From Litorisediminicola beolgyonensis (lineage in GTDB: Bacteria; Pseudomonadota; Alphaproteobacteria; Rhodobacterales; Rhodobacteraceae), in NCBI RefSeq assembly GCF_042679605.1, contig NZ_JBHTMU010000014.1:1-64000 (forward strand): a DNA stretch of 64,000 bases, read 5' to 3'. Shown here piece by piece: positions 28,665-37,673 of the stretch. Position numbers and translations under genes: made by a program. Positions within the stretch are counted from its first letter, which is position 1. Each line of letters opens with the position of its first letter. The notes below the pieces were generated by a model, which saw only the letters and a list, made by a program, of their open reading frames with translations, searched no databases and was not told the DNA's origin.

Positions 28665-29912
28665 ATGGAGACGCCCCGCGTCAGCGTGGTTGTCGCAAGC
28701 TGGGAACGGCCCGACGCGCTGTCGCGCTGTCTCAGCGGGCTGTCGCAGCTCGATTACGACGGTGTCGAGGTGATCGTGGTGGCCTGCGAGGACGGGCTCG
28801 TCGCCGCCGGGGCGCATGAGGCCGGGGCCGAGGCGAAGACCGTTCTGGTCGACGAGCCCAACCTCTCGGCCGCGCGCAATCTCGGCATCGCCCGCGCCAC
28901 CGGGGAGATCGTCGCCTTCATCGACGACGATGCCGTGTCCGAGCCGTCCTGGCTGGCGCGGCTGGTCGCGCCCTTCTCCGATCCGACGGTTCTCTGCGCA
29001 GGCGGCTTCGTCTTGGGGCGGAACGGCATCAGCCTGCAATGGGGCGCGCGGACCGTCGGCGCGGAGGGCGTCGCGCGCGCCCTGCCCCTTGATGGTGACG
29101 CGCCGGTTCTGCTGACCGCCGCTCCGGGCCGGGCAATCAAGACCGAAGGCACGAACATGGCGCTGCGCCGCGAGACGCTGGCGGAGATGGGCGGGTTCGA
29201 TCCCGCCTTTCGCTTCTATCACGACGAGACGGACCTGAACCTCCGCCTTGCCGAGCAGGGCTCGGTGACGGCTCTGGTGCCGCAGGCGCTGGTCCATCAT
29301 GGCTTCGCGCCCTCTGCCACGCGCCGCGCCGACCGGGTGCCGCGCGATCTCTTCGAGATCGGGGCGTCTCAGTCGGTGCTGATGCGCAAGCATCTCGCCC
29401 CCGACGCGCAGGACGCGGCGCGGAGGGCGTTCCGCACCGGTCAGCGGCTGCGGCTTCTGGAGCATCTCCAGCGCGGCGGTCTCGACCCTCTCGATCTGCA
29501 ACGCCTGATGCGAAGGCTCGATGCCGGGCTCGCGGACGGGCGGGAGCGGCAACTGGAGCGGCTCCAACCGATCCCGCGCGCGGCGGATGGCTTTCGCTCC
29601 TACCCGACGCGGCCCGGGGCACGGCACCGGCTGATAGCCGGCCGGACGTGGCAGCGCGCGGCGCTCGAGGACGAAGCCCGCGCAGCCGTCGTGTCCGGCG
29701 AGACCGCCACGGTCCTGCGGCTCTCGCCGACCGCGCTCTATCACCGGATGCGGTTTCACCCCGACGGCTGGTGGGAGCAGATCGGTGGACAGTTCGGCAA
29801 GGCCCTGCGCAACGAGCCGCGCTTCAGACCGCTGACCGCCGCACGGCGTGCCAAACTCGAGGCCGCACGGCTGTCGCAAACGCGCGCGCTCGACCGCTCA
29901 GCGGACAAGTGA
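28665..29912 (+). CDS. Family 2 glycosyltransferase
   Basis: 415 aa. GT-A domain in residues 1-230: VSVVVASWERPDAL, metal-binding FIDDDAV (DxD-like), and FDPAFRFYHDETDLNLRL with the catalytic ED-type acid (DE). The C-terminal 180 residues are rich in Arg and helix-forming, without a recognised domain. No membrane segments, so cytoplasmic. It starts 9 nt after cysQ and ends 110 nt before galU. Donor sugar unknown. Confidence 0.88.
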   Translation: METPRVSVVVASWERPDALSRCLSGLSQLDYDGVEVIVVACEDGLVAAGAHEAGAEAKTVLVDEPNLSAARNLGIARATGEIVAFIDDDAVSEPSWLARLVAPFSDPTVLCAGGFVLGRNGISLQWGARTVGAEGVARALPLDGDAPVLLTAAPGRAIKTEGTNMALRRETLAEMGGFDPAFRFYHDETDLNLRLAEQGSVTALVPQALVHHGFAPSATRRADRVPRDLFEIGASQSVLMRKHLAPDAQDAARRAFRTGQRLRLLEHLQRGGLDPLDLQRLMRRLDAGLADGRERQLERLQPIPRAADGFRSYPTRPGARHRLIAGRTWQRAALEDEARAAVVSGETATVLRLSPTALYHRMRFHPDGWWEQIGGQFGKALRNEPRFRPLTAARRAKLEAARLSQTRALDRSADK

Positions 29913-30022
29913 GTCCTGTCAGCACAATTGCATCAGAATAGCCGTTTGAGCGCCGGAGATGAGGTGCAATCCCCCAGCCGACCCTGTAGGATCGCGTCCA
30001 ACACAGGCCCGAGGAGAGGCAG

Positions 30023-30916
30023 ATGAAGCAGAAAGTGACCAAGGCGATTTTCCCTGTCGCGGGACTGGGCACCAGATTTTTGCCAGCCACCAAGTCGGTC
30101 CCCAAGGAAATCATGACGCTGGTCGACCGCCCGCTGGTCCAATACGCCATCGACGAGGCGCGCGAGGCGGGCATCAAGGAGTTCCTCTTCGTGACCTCGC
30201 GCGGCAAGGGCGCGCTCGAAGATTACTTCGATCATGCACCCCAGCTTGAGCAGGAGCTGAAGAAGAAGGGCAAGGAGCAGCTTCTCGAGGTGCTGAAATC
30301 TACCAACATGGATTCCGGCGAGATCGCTTATATCCGCCAGCACAAGGCGCTGGGCCTCGGCCACGCGGTCTGGTGCGCGCGGCGCCTGATCGGCAACGAG
30401 CCGTTCGCGGTGATGCTGCCCGACGACGTGATCGCGGCCGAAACCTCCTGCCTGAAACAGATGGTCGACGCCCATGCCGAGACCGGCGGCAACGTGGTCG
30501 CGGCGATGGAGGTCCCGAAGGAAAAGACCTCGTCCTACGGCATCCTCGATGTCGCCGACGACATGGGCTCGGTCGTGCAGGTCAAGGGCATGGTCGAAAA
30601 GCCCAAGGTCGAGGAGGCGCCGTCGAACCTCGCGGTGATCGGTCGCTACATCCTGACGCCCTCGGTCCTGAAGAACCTCAACAAGATGAAGACCGGCGCG
30701 GGCGGAGAGATCCAGCTCACAGACGCCATCGCGCAGGAGATCGGCGGTTCTGACGGGGTCTACGGGCTGCGCTTCCGCGGTCAGCGCTTCGATTGCGGCT
30801 CGAAAGCCGGGTTCCTCCAGGCGACGGTGGCCTTCGGCCTCTCGCGCGACGATCTGAAGGACGATCTGCGCAATTACCTCCACGAGATCGTGTCGCTCGA
30901 CAAGGCGGCGGAATAA
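30023..30916 (+). CDS. galU: UTP-glucose-1-phosphate uridylyltransferase
   Basis: Makes UDP-glucose for glycan synthesis. 297 aa with the nucleotidyltransferase signature AGLGTRFLPATKSVPKEIM at the N-terminus, VMLPDDVIA and VEKP motifs. A GGAGAGG site precedes the ATG. It lies between a GT2 and a GT4, supplying the activated sugar for the surrounding polysaccharide genes. Confidence 0.97.
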   Translation: MKQKVTKAIFPVAGLGTRFLPATKSVPKEIMTLVDRPLVQYAIDEAREAGIKEFLFVTSRGKGALEDYFDHAPQLEQELKKKGKEQLLEVLKSTNMDSGEIAYIRQHKALGLGHAVWCARRLIGNEPFAVMLPDDVIAAETSCLKQMVDAHAETGGNVVAAMEVPKEKTSSYGILDVADDMGSVVQVKGMVEKPKVEEAPSNLAVIGRYILTPSVLKNLNKMKTGAGGEIQLTDAIAQEIGGSDGVYGLRFRGQRFDCGSKAGFLQATVAFGLSRDDLKDDLRNYLHEIVSLDKAAE

Positions 30917-30935
30917 TCCCGCAGGCGGCGCCGTC

Positions 30936-32138
30936 ATGAGCGATCGCGCGCCGCCGCCGGCCCGGCTTCTCGACCTGACGCGGTTGGTGAGCCGCGCCGG
31001 GCGGCGGGATACCGGCGTCGACCGGGTCGAGGCCGCCTACCTCGAGCGCCTGCTCTCCGAGCGGGTTCCGCTCTTCGGGCTCGTGCGCACCGCGCTTGGT
31101 TATCTCCTTCTCGACGGCTGGGCCTGCGCCGGGATCGCGGAGCGGCGGGCGGGCAAGCCCCGCGGCAAGGCCGGGCCGCTCGGGCGCGCGCTCCGGCGCG
31201 GCCATCCCGACCGTGCGGACGAAGAAGCCCTCCTCCGCCGTCAGGCGCTGGCGCGCGCCGCGCCGCCGCTTTTAGGCGCGATGCTGACGCGGCATCTTCC
31301 GCGCGGAGCGGTCTATCTCAACACCGGGCACACGAACCTGTCGCGCGCGACGATGAAGGGGCTGAAGGCCACGCCCGGGCTCCGCGTGGCGACGCTGATC
31401 CATGACACGATCCCGCTGGATTTCCCGCAATATCAGCGCGTTGGGACGGAGGAACGGTTTCGCGACTTCCTGATCCGCGCCTGGCACGTCTCGGACCTTC
31501 TGATCGCCAATTCGCAGAAAACCGAAGACGATCTCCGCCGCCACCTCGCGGTGCTGGGACCGATGCCCGAGATCGTCACCGCTCTCTTGGGCGTGCCGCG
31601 CCCGGACCCGGGGCACGCGCCCGAAGGACCCTGGACGGGGCAGCCCTATTTCGTGGCGCTCGGCACCATCGAGCCGCGCAAGAACCACCGGCTGCTTCTG
31701 GACCTCTGGGACAAGCTCGGCGCCGAGGCTCCGCCGCTTCTGATCGTCGGTCAGCGCGGCTGGGCGGATGACCGGCTTCTGGCGCGGCTCGATGCTAGGC
31801 CGCCCCAGGTCTTCGAGCTGGGCGCGCTCGGCGATGCCGAGAGCTTCGCGCTTTTGCGGGACGCGGCCGGTCTGCTTTTTCCGAGCCATGCCGAGGGGTT
31901 TGGCCTGCCCCCGGTCGAAGCCGCCGCCCTGGGCTGTCCGGTGATCGCATCGGACCTTCCGGTGCTGCGCGAGTCGCTTGGAGACATTCCAGTTTACGCA
32001 TCGGTCAACCATCTATATCTTTGGGAAAATGCCGTCCGGGAACTGACCCGGGCTCAGGCGCGCGGCGACAGGCAGCCGGTGCCGTACGATCCACCGGATT
32101 GGGACGCGCATTTCAACACCGTCTTAAGGCGGGTCTGA
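30936..32138 (+). CDS. Family 4 glycosyltransferase
   Basis: 400-aa GT-B enzyme. LIHDTIPLDFPQY and LIANSQKTEDDLRR mark the N-terminal domain; YFVALGTIEPRKNHRLLLD and FPSHAEGFGLPPVEAAALG (E-x7-E motif) mark the C-terminal nucleotide-sugar domain, close to the mannosyltransferase WbaZ/WbdB group. An unusual Arg/Ala-rich insert lies near residues 60-110. Starts 19 nt after galU. Confidence 0.9.
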   Translation: MSDRAPPPARLLDLTRLVSRAGRRDTGVDRVEAAYLERLLSERVPLFGLVRTALGYLLLDGWACAGIAERRAGKPRGKAGPLGRALRRGHPDRADEEALLRRQALARAAPPLLGAMLTRHLPRGAVYLNTGHTNLSRATMKGLKATPGLRVATLIHDTIPLDFPQYQRVGTEERFRDFLIRAWHVSDLLIANSQKTEDDLRRHLAVLGPMPEIVTALLGVPRPDPGHAPEGPWTGQPYFVALGTIEPRKNHRLLLDLWDKLGAEAPPLLIVGQRGWADDRLLARLDARPPQVFELGALGDAESFALLRDAAGLLFPSHAEGFGLPPVEAAALGCPVIASDLPVLRESLGDIPVYASVNHLYLWENAVRELTRAQARGDRQPVPYDPPDWDAHFNTVLRRV

Positions 32139-32194
32139 TAGACTATCAGAGGCCAGAAGGGCCGAAAGAGTGGCGGGCAGGATAGCGACAGTCA

Positions 32195-33205
32195 GTGGGC
32201 GCGTGGCAATCATACAGGCTCAGGCTGCAGCGCAGGCGCTGGCGGCTTCGCGCATTCCGCAAGCGGCGTGAGTTGCGCCCTGTCGCCAATCGCACCGATC
32301 AGATCGCCCCGACCGACCTTCTGGTCTTCTCGACGCTGCGCAACGAAGGGGTCCGCCTTCCCTATTTCCTGAAGCATTACAGGGATATGGGCGTCGACCA
32401 CTTTCTCATGGTCGACAACGACTCGACCGACGGGTCGCTCGATTACCTCGCCTCGCAGCCCGATGTCTCGGTCTGGCACACACGCTCCAGCTACAAACGC
32501 TCGCGCTTCGGGGTCGACTGGCTGAACTGGCTGGCGATGAAATACGGGCACGAGCACTGGTGCCTGACGGTCGATCCCGACGAGCTGTTTCTCTACCCGT
32601 TCTGCGACACGCGGCCCCTGCGCGCGCTGACCGACTGGCTTGATGCGTCGTCGATCAAGTCCTTCTCAGCGATGCTGCTCGACATGTATCCCAAGGGCCG
32701 GATCGACGCCGAGCCTTACCGCGCCGGGCAGAACCCGCTTGAGATCGCCGCGTGGTTCGACAGCGGCAACTATACGATTTCCAAGAACCCCAAGTTCGGA
32801 AATCTCTGGATCCAGGGCGGGCCGCGCTCGCGGGTGTTCTTTTCCGACGAGCCGGAGCGGGCGCCGGCGCTGAACAAGATCCCGCTGGTGCGCTGGAACC
32901 GGCGCTACGCCTATGTGAGCTCGACCCACAACCTGCTGCCGCGCGGCCTGAACCTCGTCTATGACGAGTGGGGCGGTGAAAAGGCCTCGGGCGTGCTCTT
33001 GCACACGAAGTTTCTCGACACGTTCAAGGCCAAGGCGGCGGAGGAGCTTGAGCGCGGACAACACTACGGAGCGTCGCGGGAATACATTCAGTATGCAAAC
33101 GGCATACAGGATAATCCCGATCTCTGGTGCAAGTGGTCCGAGCGCTACATCAACTGGCGGCAGCTCGAGATCCTGGGCCTTATGTCCAAGGGGAACTGGG
33201 CGTGA
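32195..33205 (+). CDS. Family 2-like glycosyltransferase (Glyco_tranf_2_4 type)
   Basis: 336 aa, GTG start. RNEGVRLPYFLKHYRDMGVDH and DNDSTDGSLDYL are typical of this branch, and VDPDELFLYP gives the metal motif. The N-terminus is strongly basic (RLRLQRRRWRLRAFRKRR), maybe membrane-associated. Its stop overlaps the GTG start of the next gene (GTGA), so the two are translated together. Products of this family sit in surface polysaccharide clusters of Rhodobacteraceae; donor unknown. Confidence 0.85.
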   Translation: MGAWQSYRLRLQRRRWRLRAFRKRRELRPVANRTDQIAPTDLLVFSTLRNEGVRLPYFLKHYRDMGVDHFLMVDNDSTDGSLDYLASQPDVSVWHTRSSYKRSRFGVDWLNWLAMKYGHEHWCLTVDPDELFLYPFCDTRPLRALTDWLDASSIKSFSAMLLDMYPKGRIDAEPYRAGQNPLEIAAWFDSGNYTISKNPKFGNLWIQGGPRSRVFFSDEPERAPALNKIPLVRWNRRYAYVSSTHNLLPRGLNLVYDEWGGEKASGVLLHTKFLDTFKAKAAEELERGQHYGASREYIQYANGIQDNPDLWCKWSERYINWRQLEILGLMSKGNWA

Positions 33206-34902
33206 CGGTCGGGATCATCATGCTGGTGCACACGGCGCTCGGCCGGGCGGCGCAGGTCGCGCGGCACTGGATGAAGGCAGACTGTCCCGTCGTGATCCAT
33301 ATCGACAGCGCCGTTCCGCGCGCGGCGGTCGACGCGTTCAAGGACAGCCTCTCGGACCAGGAGCTGGTGCGGTTCTCGCGGCGGCATCGCTGTGAATGGG
33401 GCAGCTGGGGTCTCGTCGCGGCGAGCCAGGATGCCGCCGAGCTGATGCTCGAAACATTCCCGGATGTCCGCCATGTCTGCCTGTCCTCCGGGTCCTGCCT
33501 ACCGCTGAGACCCGTTCAGGAGTTGATCGCCTATCTCGACGAACGCCCTCGCGTGGATTTCATCGAAAGCGCCACGACCTCGGACGTGCCCTGGACCGTG
33601 GGAGGGCTCGACGAAGAGCGCTTCACCATGCGCTTCCCCTTCTCGTGGCGGAAGAACCGCTATTTCTTCGACCGGTTCGTCGAGTTGCAGCGCAAGGTCG
33701 GCTATCGCCGCCGCATCCCTGATGGGATCGAGCCGCATATGGGCAGCCAGTGGTGGTGCTTGACGCGACAGACGCTCTCGGCGATCCTGCAGGACCCGAA
33801 GCGTCACGTATACGACAGGTATTTCCGCTCTGTCTGGATCCCGGACGAGAGCTATTTCCAGACCCTCGCGCGGCTCTATTCGACCAATGTGGAAAGCCGG
33901 TCGCTGACCCTGTCGAAATTCGACTTCCAGGGCAAACCGCACATCTTCTACGACGATCACCTGCAGCTTCTGCGGCGGTCGGACTGCTTCATGGCGCGCA
34001 AGATCTGGCCCCATGCCGGGAAGCTCTACGACGCGTTCCTGGGCGACGGGCAGAACCGCACTGACATGGCCGAGCCGAACCCCGGCAAGATCGACCGCAT
34101 CTTCGCCCGCGCCGTCGATCGCCGGACCCGCGGACGCGCGGGCCTCTACATGCAGAGCCGCTACCCCAACCCTGGCTGGGAGAACGGTGTAACCGCCGGA
34201 CGCTACTCGGTTTTCCAGGGCTTCGCCGAGCTTTTCCGCGATTTCGAGCCCTGGCTCGCCCGCGCCACCGGGGCGCAGGTCCACGGGCATCTCTTTGCGC
34301 CCGAGCGCGCCGAGTTTGCCAATGGTCAGGCCGTGTGCGCCGGGGCGCTCTCGGACAGCGCGCTGTTGCGCGATGCCAACCCGCGGGCGTTCCTCACCAA
34401 TCTCATCTGGAACACCCGGGGCGAGCGGCAGTGCTTTCAATACGGGCCGCATGACACGCCGGACGTGATCTGGGATTTCGCCAAGGATCCCAACGCGCAG
34501 ATCTCGGTGATCTCGGGCGCATGGGCGGTGCCCCTCTTCCAGACCAACCGCAACTTCGCCGACCTCCGGGCCGAGGCCGCCGATCTGCAGAAGATCGAAG
34601 CCTCGATGCTCGACGCACTGCGCTCGCCCTATGCCAAGGCGCGGATCCGCATCTGGTCGATGGCCGAGTTCATCGAAGCGCCGATGGAGCCCTTGCAGGT
34701 CATCATCGACGAGATCGGCCAGAAGACCCAGCGGCGGCTGACCGAGGCGCCGGTAATGAACGACCTGGCGGGCTTCGGGCAGTTCCTGCAGAACCTGAAG
34801 AACCAGGGCATGCACCCGTATCTCATGGGCGACTTCCCGGTCGATCCGGCGCCGCGCAACGCCCAGCGCCGCAGCAAGAAACCCTATCTGGTGAAGAAGT
34901 AG
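33202..34902 (+). CDS. Core-2/I-branching beta-1,6-GlcNAc transferase-like protein with DUF5928-like tail
   Basis: 566 aa from a GTG that overlaps the previous stop. Residues 1-290 match the GT14 Core-2/I-branching fold: VIHIDSAVPRAAVDAF, HVCLSSGSCLPLRPV, MGSQWWCLTRQT and IPDESYFQTL. The C-terminal half (about 300-540) matches my recollection of the DUF5927/5928 domains fused to this enzyme in Rhodobacteraceae. In animals the fold adds branching GlcNAc; in bacteria the acceptor is not known. Neighbouring sulfotransferase suggests a branched, sulfated glycan. Confidence 0.82.
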   Translation: MTVGIIMLVHTALGRAAQVARHWMKADCPVVIHIDSAVPRAAVDAFKDSLSDQELVRFSRRHRCEWGSWGLVAASQDAAELMLETFPDVRHVCLSSGSCLPLRPVQELIAYLDERPRVDFIESATTSDVPWTVGGLDEERFTMRFPFSWRKNRYFFDRFVELQRKVGYRRRIPDGIEPHMGSQWWCLTRQTLSAILQDPKRHVYDRYFRSVWIPDESYFQTLARLYSTNVESRSLTLSKFDFQGKPHIFYDDHLQLLRRSDCFMARKIWPHAGKLYDAFLGDGQNRTDMAEPNPGKIDRIFARAVDRRTRGRAGLYMQSRYPNPGWENGVTAGRYSVFQGFAELFRDFEPWLARATGAQVHGHLFAPERAEFANGQAVCAGALSDSALLRDANPRAFLTNLIWNTRGERQCFQYGPHDTPDVIWDFAKDPNAQISVISGAWAVPLFQTNRNFADLRAEAADLQKIEASMLDALRSPYAKARIRIWSMAEFIEAPMEPLQVIIDEIGQKTQRRLTEAPVMNDLAGFGQFLQNLKNQGMHPYLMGDFPVDPAPRNAQRRSKKPYLVKK

Positions 34903-34908
34903 GACCCG

Positions 34909-36333
34909 ATGACCGACCGTTTCGACGCTTTCGTGATTTTCGCCGAGATGCGCACCGGGTCCAATTTCCTTGAGGCGAACCTCAACGCCTTTCCGACCGT
35001 CACCTGCCACGGTGAGGTCTTCAACCCGCATTTCATCGGCTATCCGAACTCGGACGATGTCATGGGGATCACGCAAGGCGAGCGCGACCGCGACCCCGGT
35101 CGTCTTTTGGAGCGGATCATTCGCGCGAGCCGCGGCCTTGGGGGGTTTCGCTATTTCCACGATCATGAGCCGCGCGTGCTCGAGGCGATCCTGACCAATC
35201 CGCGCATCGCCAAGATCGTGCTGACACGAAACCCGGTCGAATCCTATGTCAGCTGGAAGATCGCGCAGGAGACCGGGCAGTGGAAACTGACCAATGTCCG
35301 CAAGCGCAAGGAGACCAAGGCGCGGTTCGAGCCGCAGGAATTTGAAGAGATGCTGACTGCGATCCAGGGGTTCCAGATCACGCTCCAGCACGCGCTGCAG
35401 GTCACCGGGCAGACGGCCTTCTACGTCGCCAACGAAGATCTGGACGATCTCGACGTGATGAACGGGCTCGCCGCGTGGCTGGGCCTGCCCGACCGGCTCG
35501 AGGCGCTCGACGGCAAGATCAAACGCCAGAACCCCGAGCCGCTATCAGAAAAGGTCGAGAACTTCGCCGAGATGGAAACCGCGCTGGTGCGGCTCGACCG
35601 GTTCAACCTGACCCGCACCCCGAATTTCGAGCCGCGCCGGGGCCCGGTCGTGCCCAGCTATCTGGCCGCGGCGAAGACGCCGCTTCTTTACATGCCGATC
35701 CGCTCTGGGCCGGAAGCGTCGGTCCGGCGCTGGATGGCGGCGCTCGATAGCGTCGGGGAAGACGCGCTTCTAGGCGATTTTCGGCAGAACACGCTCAAGG
35801 CCTGGAAAGAGGCGCATCCCGGGCATCGCAGCTTCACGGTGATCCGTCATCCGCTTGCCCGGGCCTACGAGGCGTTCTGCGAAAAGATCGCCCATAGCGG
35901 CAAGGGCAGCTACGCCCAGATCCGTCGCCATCTCGAGAAGCATTACGGGATGGAGTTGCCGGGAAACGGCGCGCCCTCGGCGGAGGCGACGCGTGAGGCA
36001 TTCAAGACCTTCCTGAAGTTCCTGAAACCCAACCTCGCCGGTCAGACGCCGATCCGCGTCGACGGGCATTGGTCGAGCCAGGTTCAGTGCCTGCAGGGCA
36101 TGGCCGAGTTCACCCTGCCCGACATGATCGTGCGGGAAGAGGAGATGCAGAGCTACCTGCCCGCGCTCGCCTTGCAGGTGGGGCATGGCGCGCCTCCCGA
36201 TCCGTCTGTCGAGAGCGGGCTCGGCCCGGTGCCGCTCGCCGACATTCACGACGCGGAGACCGAGGCGCTGGCCCGCGACGCCTATGGCCGCGACTACCTG
36301 ATGTTCGGATTTGGAGACTGGCGCGCGCCCTGA
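34909..36333 (+). CDS. Sulfotransferase-like protein, two related halves
   Basis: 474 aa. The N-terminal half has the PAPS 5'-phosphate loop FAEMRTGSNFL (11-21) and the 3'-phosphate motif IVLTRNPVESYVSW (103-116), like Stf0/NodH sulfotransferases. The second half (about 258-470) has a weaker loop LYMPIRSGPEASVRRW (260-275) and FTVIRHPLARAYEAF (309-323), resembling sulfotransferase family 2. So the protein may be a fusion of an active and a degenerate domain. Last gene of the glycan row, 6 nt after the branching enzyme. Confidence 0.8.
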   Translation: MTDRFDAFVIFAEMRTGSNFLEANLNAFPTVTCHGEVFNPHFIGYPNSDDVMGITQGERDRDPGRLLERIIRASRGLGGFRYFHDHEPRVLEAILTNPRIAKIVLTRNPVESYVSWKIAQETGQWKLTNVRKRKETKARFEPQEFEEMLTAIQGFQITLQHALQVTGQTAFYVANEDLDDLDVMNGLAAWLGLPDRLEALDGKIKRQNPEPLSEKVENFAEMETALVRLDRFNLTRTPNFEPRRGPVVPSYLAAAKTPLLYMPIRSGPEASVRRWMAALDSVGEDALLGDFRQNTLKAWKEAHPGHRSFTVIRHPLARAYEAFCEKIAHSGKGSYAQIRRHLEKHYGMELPGNGAPSAEATREAFKTFLKFLKPNLAGQTPIRVDGHWSSQVQCLQGMAEFTLPDMIVREEEMQSYLPALALQVGHGAPPDPSVESGLGPVPLADIHDAETEALARDAYGRDYLMFGFGDWRAP

Positions 36334-36341
36334 CGCGCGCC
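36320..36341. terminator. GC hairpin between convergent sulfotransferase and ptsN genes
   Basis: An 8-bp stem (GGCGCGCG / CGCGCGCC) spans the sulfotransferase stop, 7 bp from the ptsN stop. No T-run. Confidence 0.35.
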
Positions 36342-36347
36342 GCGCGC

Positions 36348-36812
36348 TCAGGCCGCCTGCACCGACTGGGATTCGGTCAGGATCGTGTAGAGCGTGGCCG
36401 GGTCGGGGTTGGCCCGGAGCTTGGCGCAGAAATTGGCGTCGCGCAGCGTGCGCGACACCAATGCAAGCGCCTTGAGATGCTCCACGCCCGCTTCCTCGGG
36501 GGCGAAGAGCGCGAAGACGATATCGACCGGCTGACGGTCGACGGCTTCGAAATCGATCGGCTTTTCGAGCAGGATGAACGCGCCCAGAACTTCTTCGATC
36601 TCTCCGATCCGCGCATGCGGCAGAGCCACCCCGTGCCCGACGCCGGTCGGGCCGAGGCTTTCGCGTTCCATCAGCGCTTCGACGGCCTGCGGGGCCGGGA
36701 TGCGATAGGCGCTGTCGGCCAGGTCGGCAAGGTCATGCATCAGGCGTTTCTTGGACGACGCCGTGCTGATGACCCTGACCGCGCCGGGCGTAAGAAGTTT
36801 CATGAAGTTCAT
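36348..36812 (-). CDS. ptsN: PTS IIA-like nitrogen-regulatory protein PtsN
   Basis: 154 aa, the usual length. Phosphorylated His lies in GVGHGVALPHARI. EIIA-Ntr proteins take phosphate from PtsP/PtsO and control potassium and nitrogen functions. The ATG at 36812 gives MNFMKLLTPGAV. It follows hpf by 58 nt on the same strand, the common alphaproteobacterial order. Confidence 0.95.
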   Translation of the reverse strand: MNFMKLLTPGAVRVISTASSKKRLMHDLADLADSAYRIPAPQAVEALMERESLGPTGVGHGVALPHARIGEIEEVLGAFILLEKPIDFEAVDRQPVDIVFALFAPEEAGVEHLKALALVSRTLRDANFCAKLRANPDPATLYTILTESQSVQAA

Positions 36813-36870
36813 AGCGTTCCTGCTCTCTGCCGTTCCCCGTCGGTCGGCGGCGTTCCCCAACGCCGTGTGC

Positions 36871-37440
36871 TTACGGATCGATCCAGCCGATATTTCCGTC
36901 GTCACGCCGATACACGACGTTGACCTCGTCCTTCTTCTCGTTGCGGAACACCAGCACCGGGGCGCCGGCGAGCTCCATCTGCATCACGGCTTCCCCGACC
37001 GAAAGCGAGGGAATCGAGGTCTGCATCTCGGCCACGATGATCGGCTGAAGCGTCTCGGGTTCAGCCTCTTCACCGGCATCTTCTGCAGCAGAGGCGAGGA
37101 TATACGAGGAGGCTCCAAAAAGTTCAACGGGGCTTGTCCGCTCCTTGTGATGGTCCTTCAGACGGCGCTTGTAGCGGCGAAGCTGCTTGTCCATCTTCTC
37201 GCAGCAGGCGTCGAACGCCGCGTAGATCTCGGTCTGGTGGGCCTTGGCGGTCGCGGTCAGACCGGTCGACAGATGGACGATCGCTTCGCAGACATATTCG
37301 TGCGCCGACTTGGAAAAGGTGACCGTGGCATCGGTCGGGCGACCGGCATACTTGCTGAGCATTTCGGTCAGCTCGGTCTGGACGTGGGTCTGCAGCGCAG
37401 CGCCGACATCGATTTGCTTTCCCGTGATCTGGTAGCGCAT
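36871..37440 (-). CDS. hpf: Long-form ribosome hibernation-promoting factor
   Basis: 189 aa, the long HPF form that dimerises 70S ribosomes into 100S particles. N-terminal S30AE domain (MRYQITGKQIDVG; basic KQLRRYKRRLKDHHKE) and a C-terminal dimerisation domain (about 130-189; MQMELAGAPVLVFRNEK, VVYRRDDGNIGWIDP). The ATG at 37440 has AAAGGA upstream. Its own promoter is predicted at 37.6 kb. rpoN, often next to hpf, is not here. Confidence 0.96.
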   Translation of the reverse strand: MRYQITGKQIDVGAALQTHVQTELTEMLSKYAGRPTDATVTFSKSAHEYVCEAIVHLSTGLTATAKAHQTEIYAAFDACCEKMDKQLRRYKRRLKDHHKERTSPVELFGASSYILASAAEDAGEEAEPETLQPIIVAEMQTSIPSLSVGEAVMQMELAGAPVLVFRNEKKDEVNVVYRRDDGNIGWIDP

Positions 37441-37609
37441 GGAAGGGTGTCCTTTCGTGTCAGCCGAGCGCCGCCACCGGGCGCACGGCCCGGCCAGTCT
37501 GGCGGCGATCGGTTGGAATTCGACGGACCTCGCGCGGCTTGATCGCGACCGCTCCCCGCGAAGGGGTGAAGGCGATCCGATCTCCAAGGGCGCGAGCCGT
37601 CATAGCTTC

Positions 37610-37638
37610 ATTCAAGGGCCAGAGCGCGCGTCTGTCAA
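37610..37638 (-). promoter_or_regulatory. Sigma-70-like promoter for hpf-ptsN
   Basis: On the minus strand TTGACA (37633-37638) and TTGAAT (37610-37615) are exactly 17 nt apart, giving a leader of about 160 nt to hpf. Confidence 0.5.
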
Positions 37639-37673
37639 ATGAAACCGCATCGCGGAGGGCGTGCCCCTGGCGG

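Noticed and set aside
26904..29879. A continuous minus-strand frame of about 990 codons
   Set aside because: Only the part up to 27734 is the ABC permease; the rest runs antisense to cysQ and the GT2 gene and has the Arg/Gly/His-rich look of GC-bias frames.
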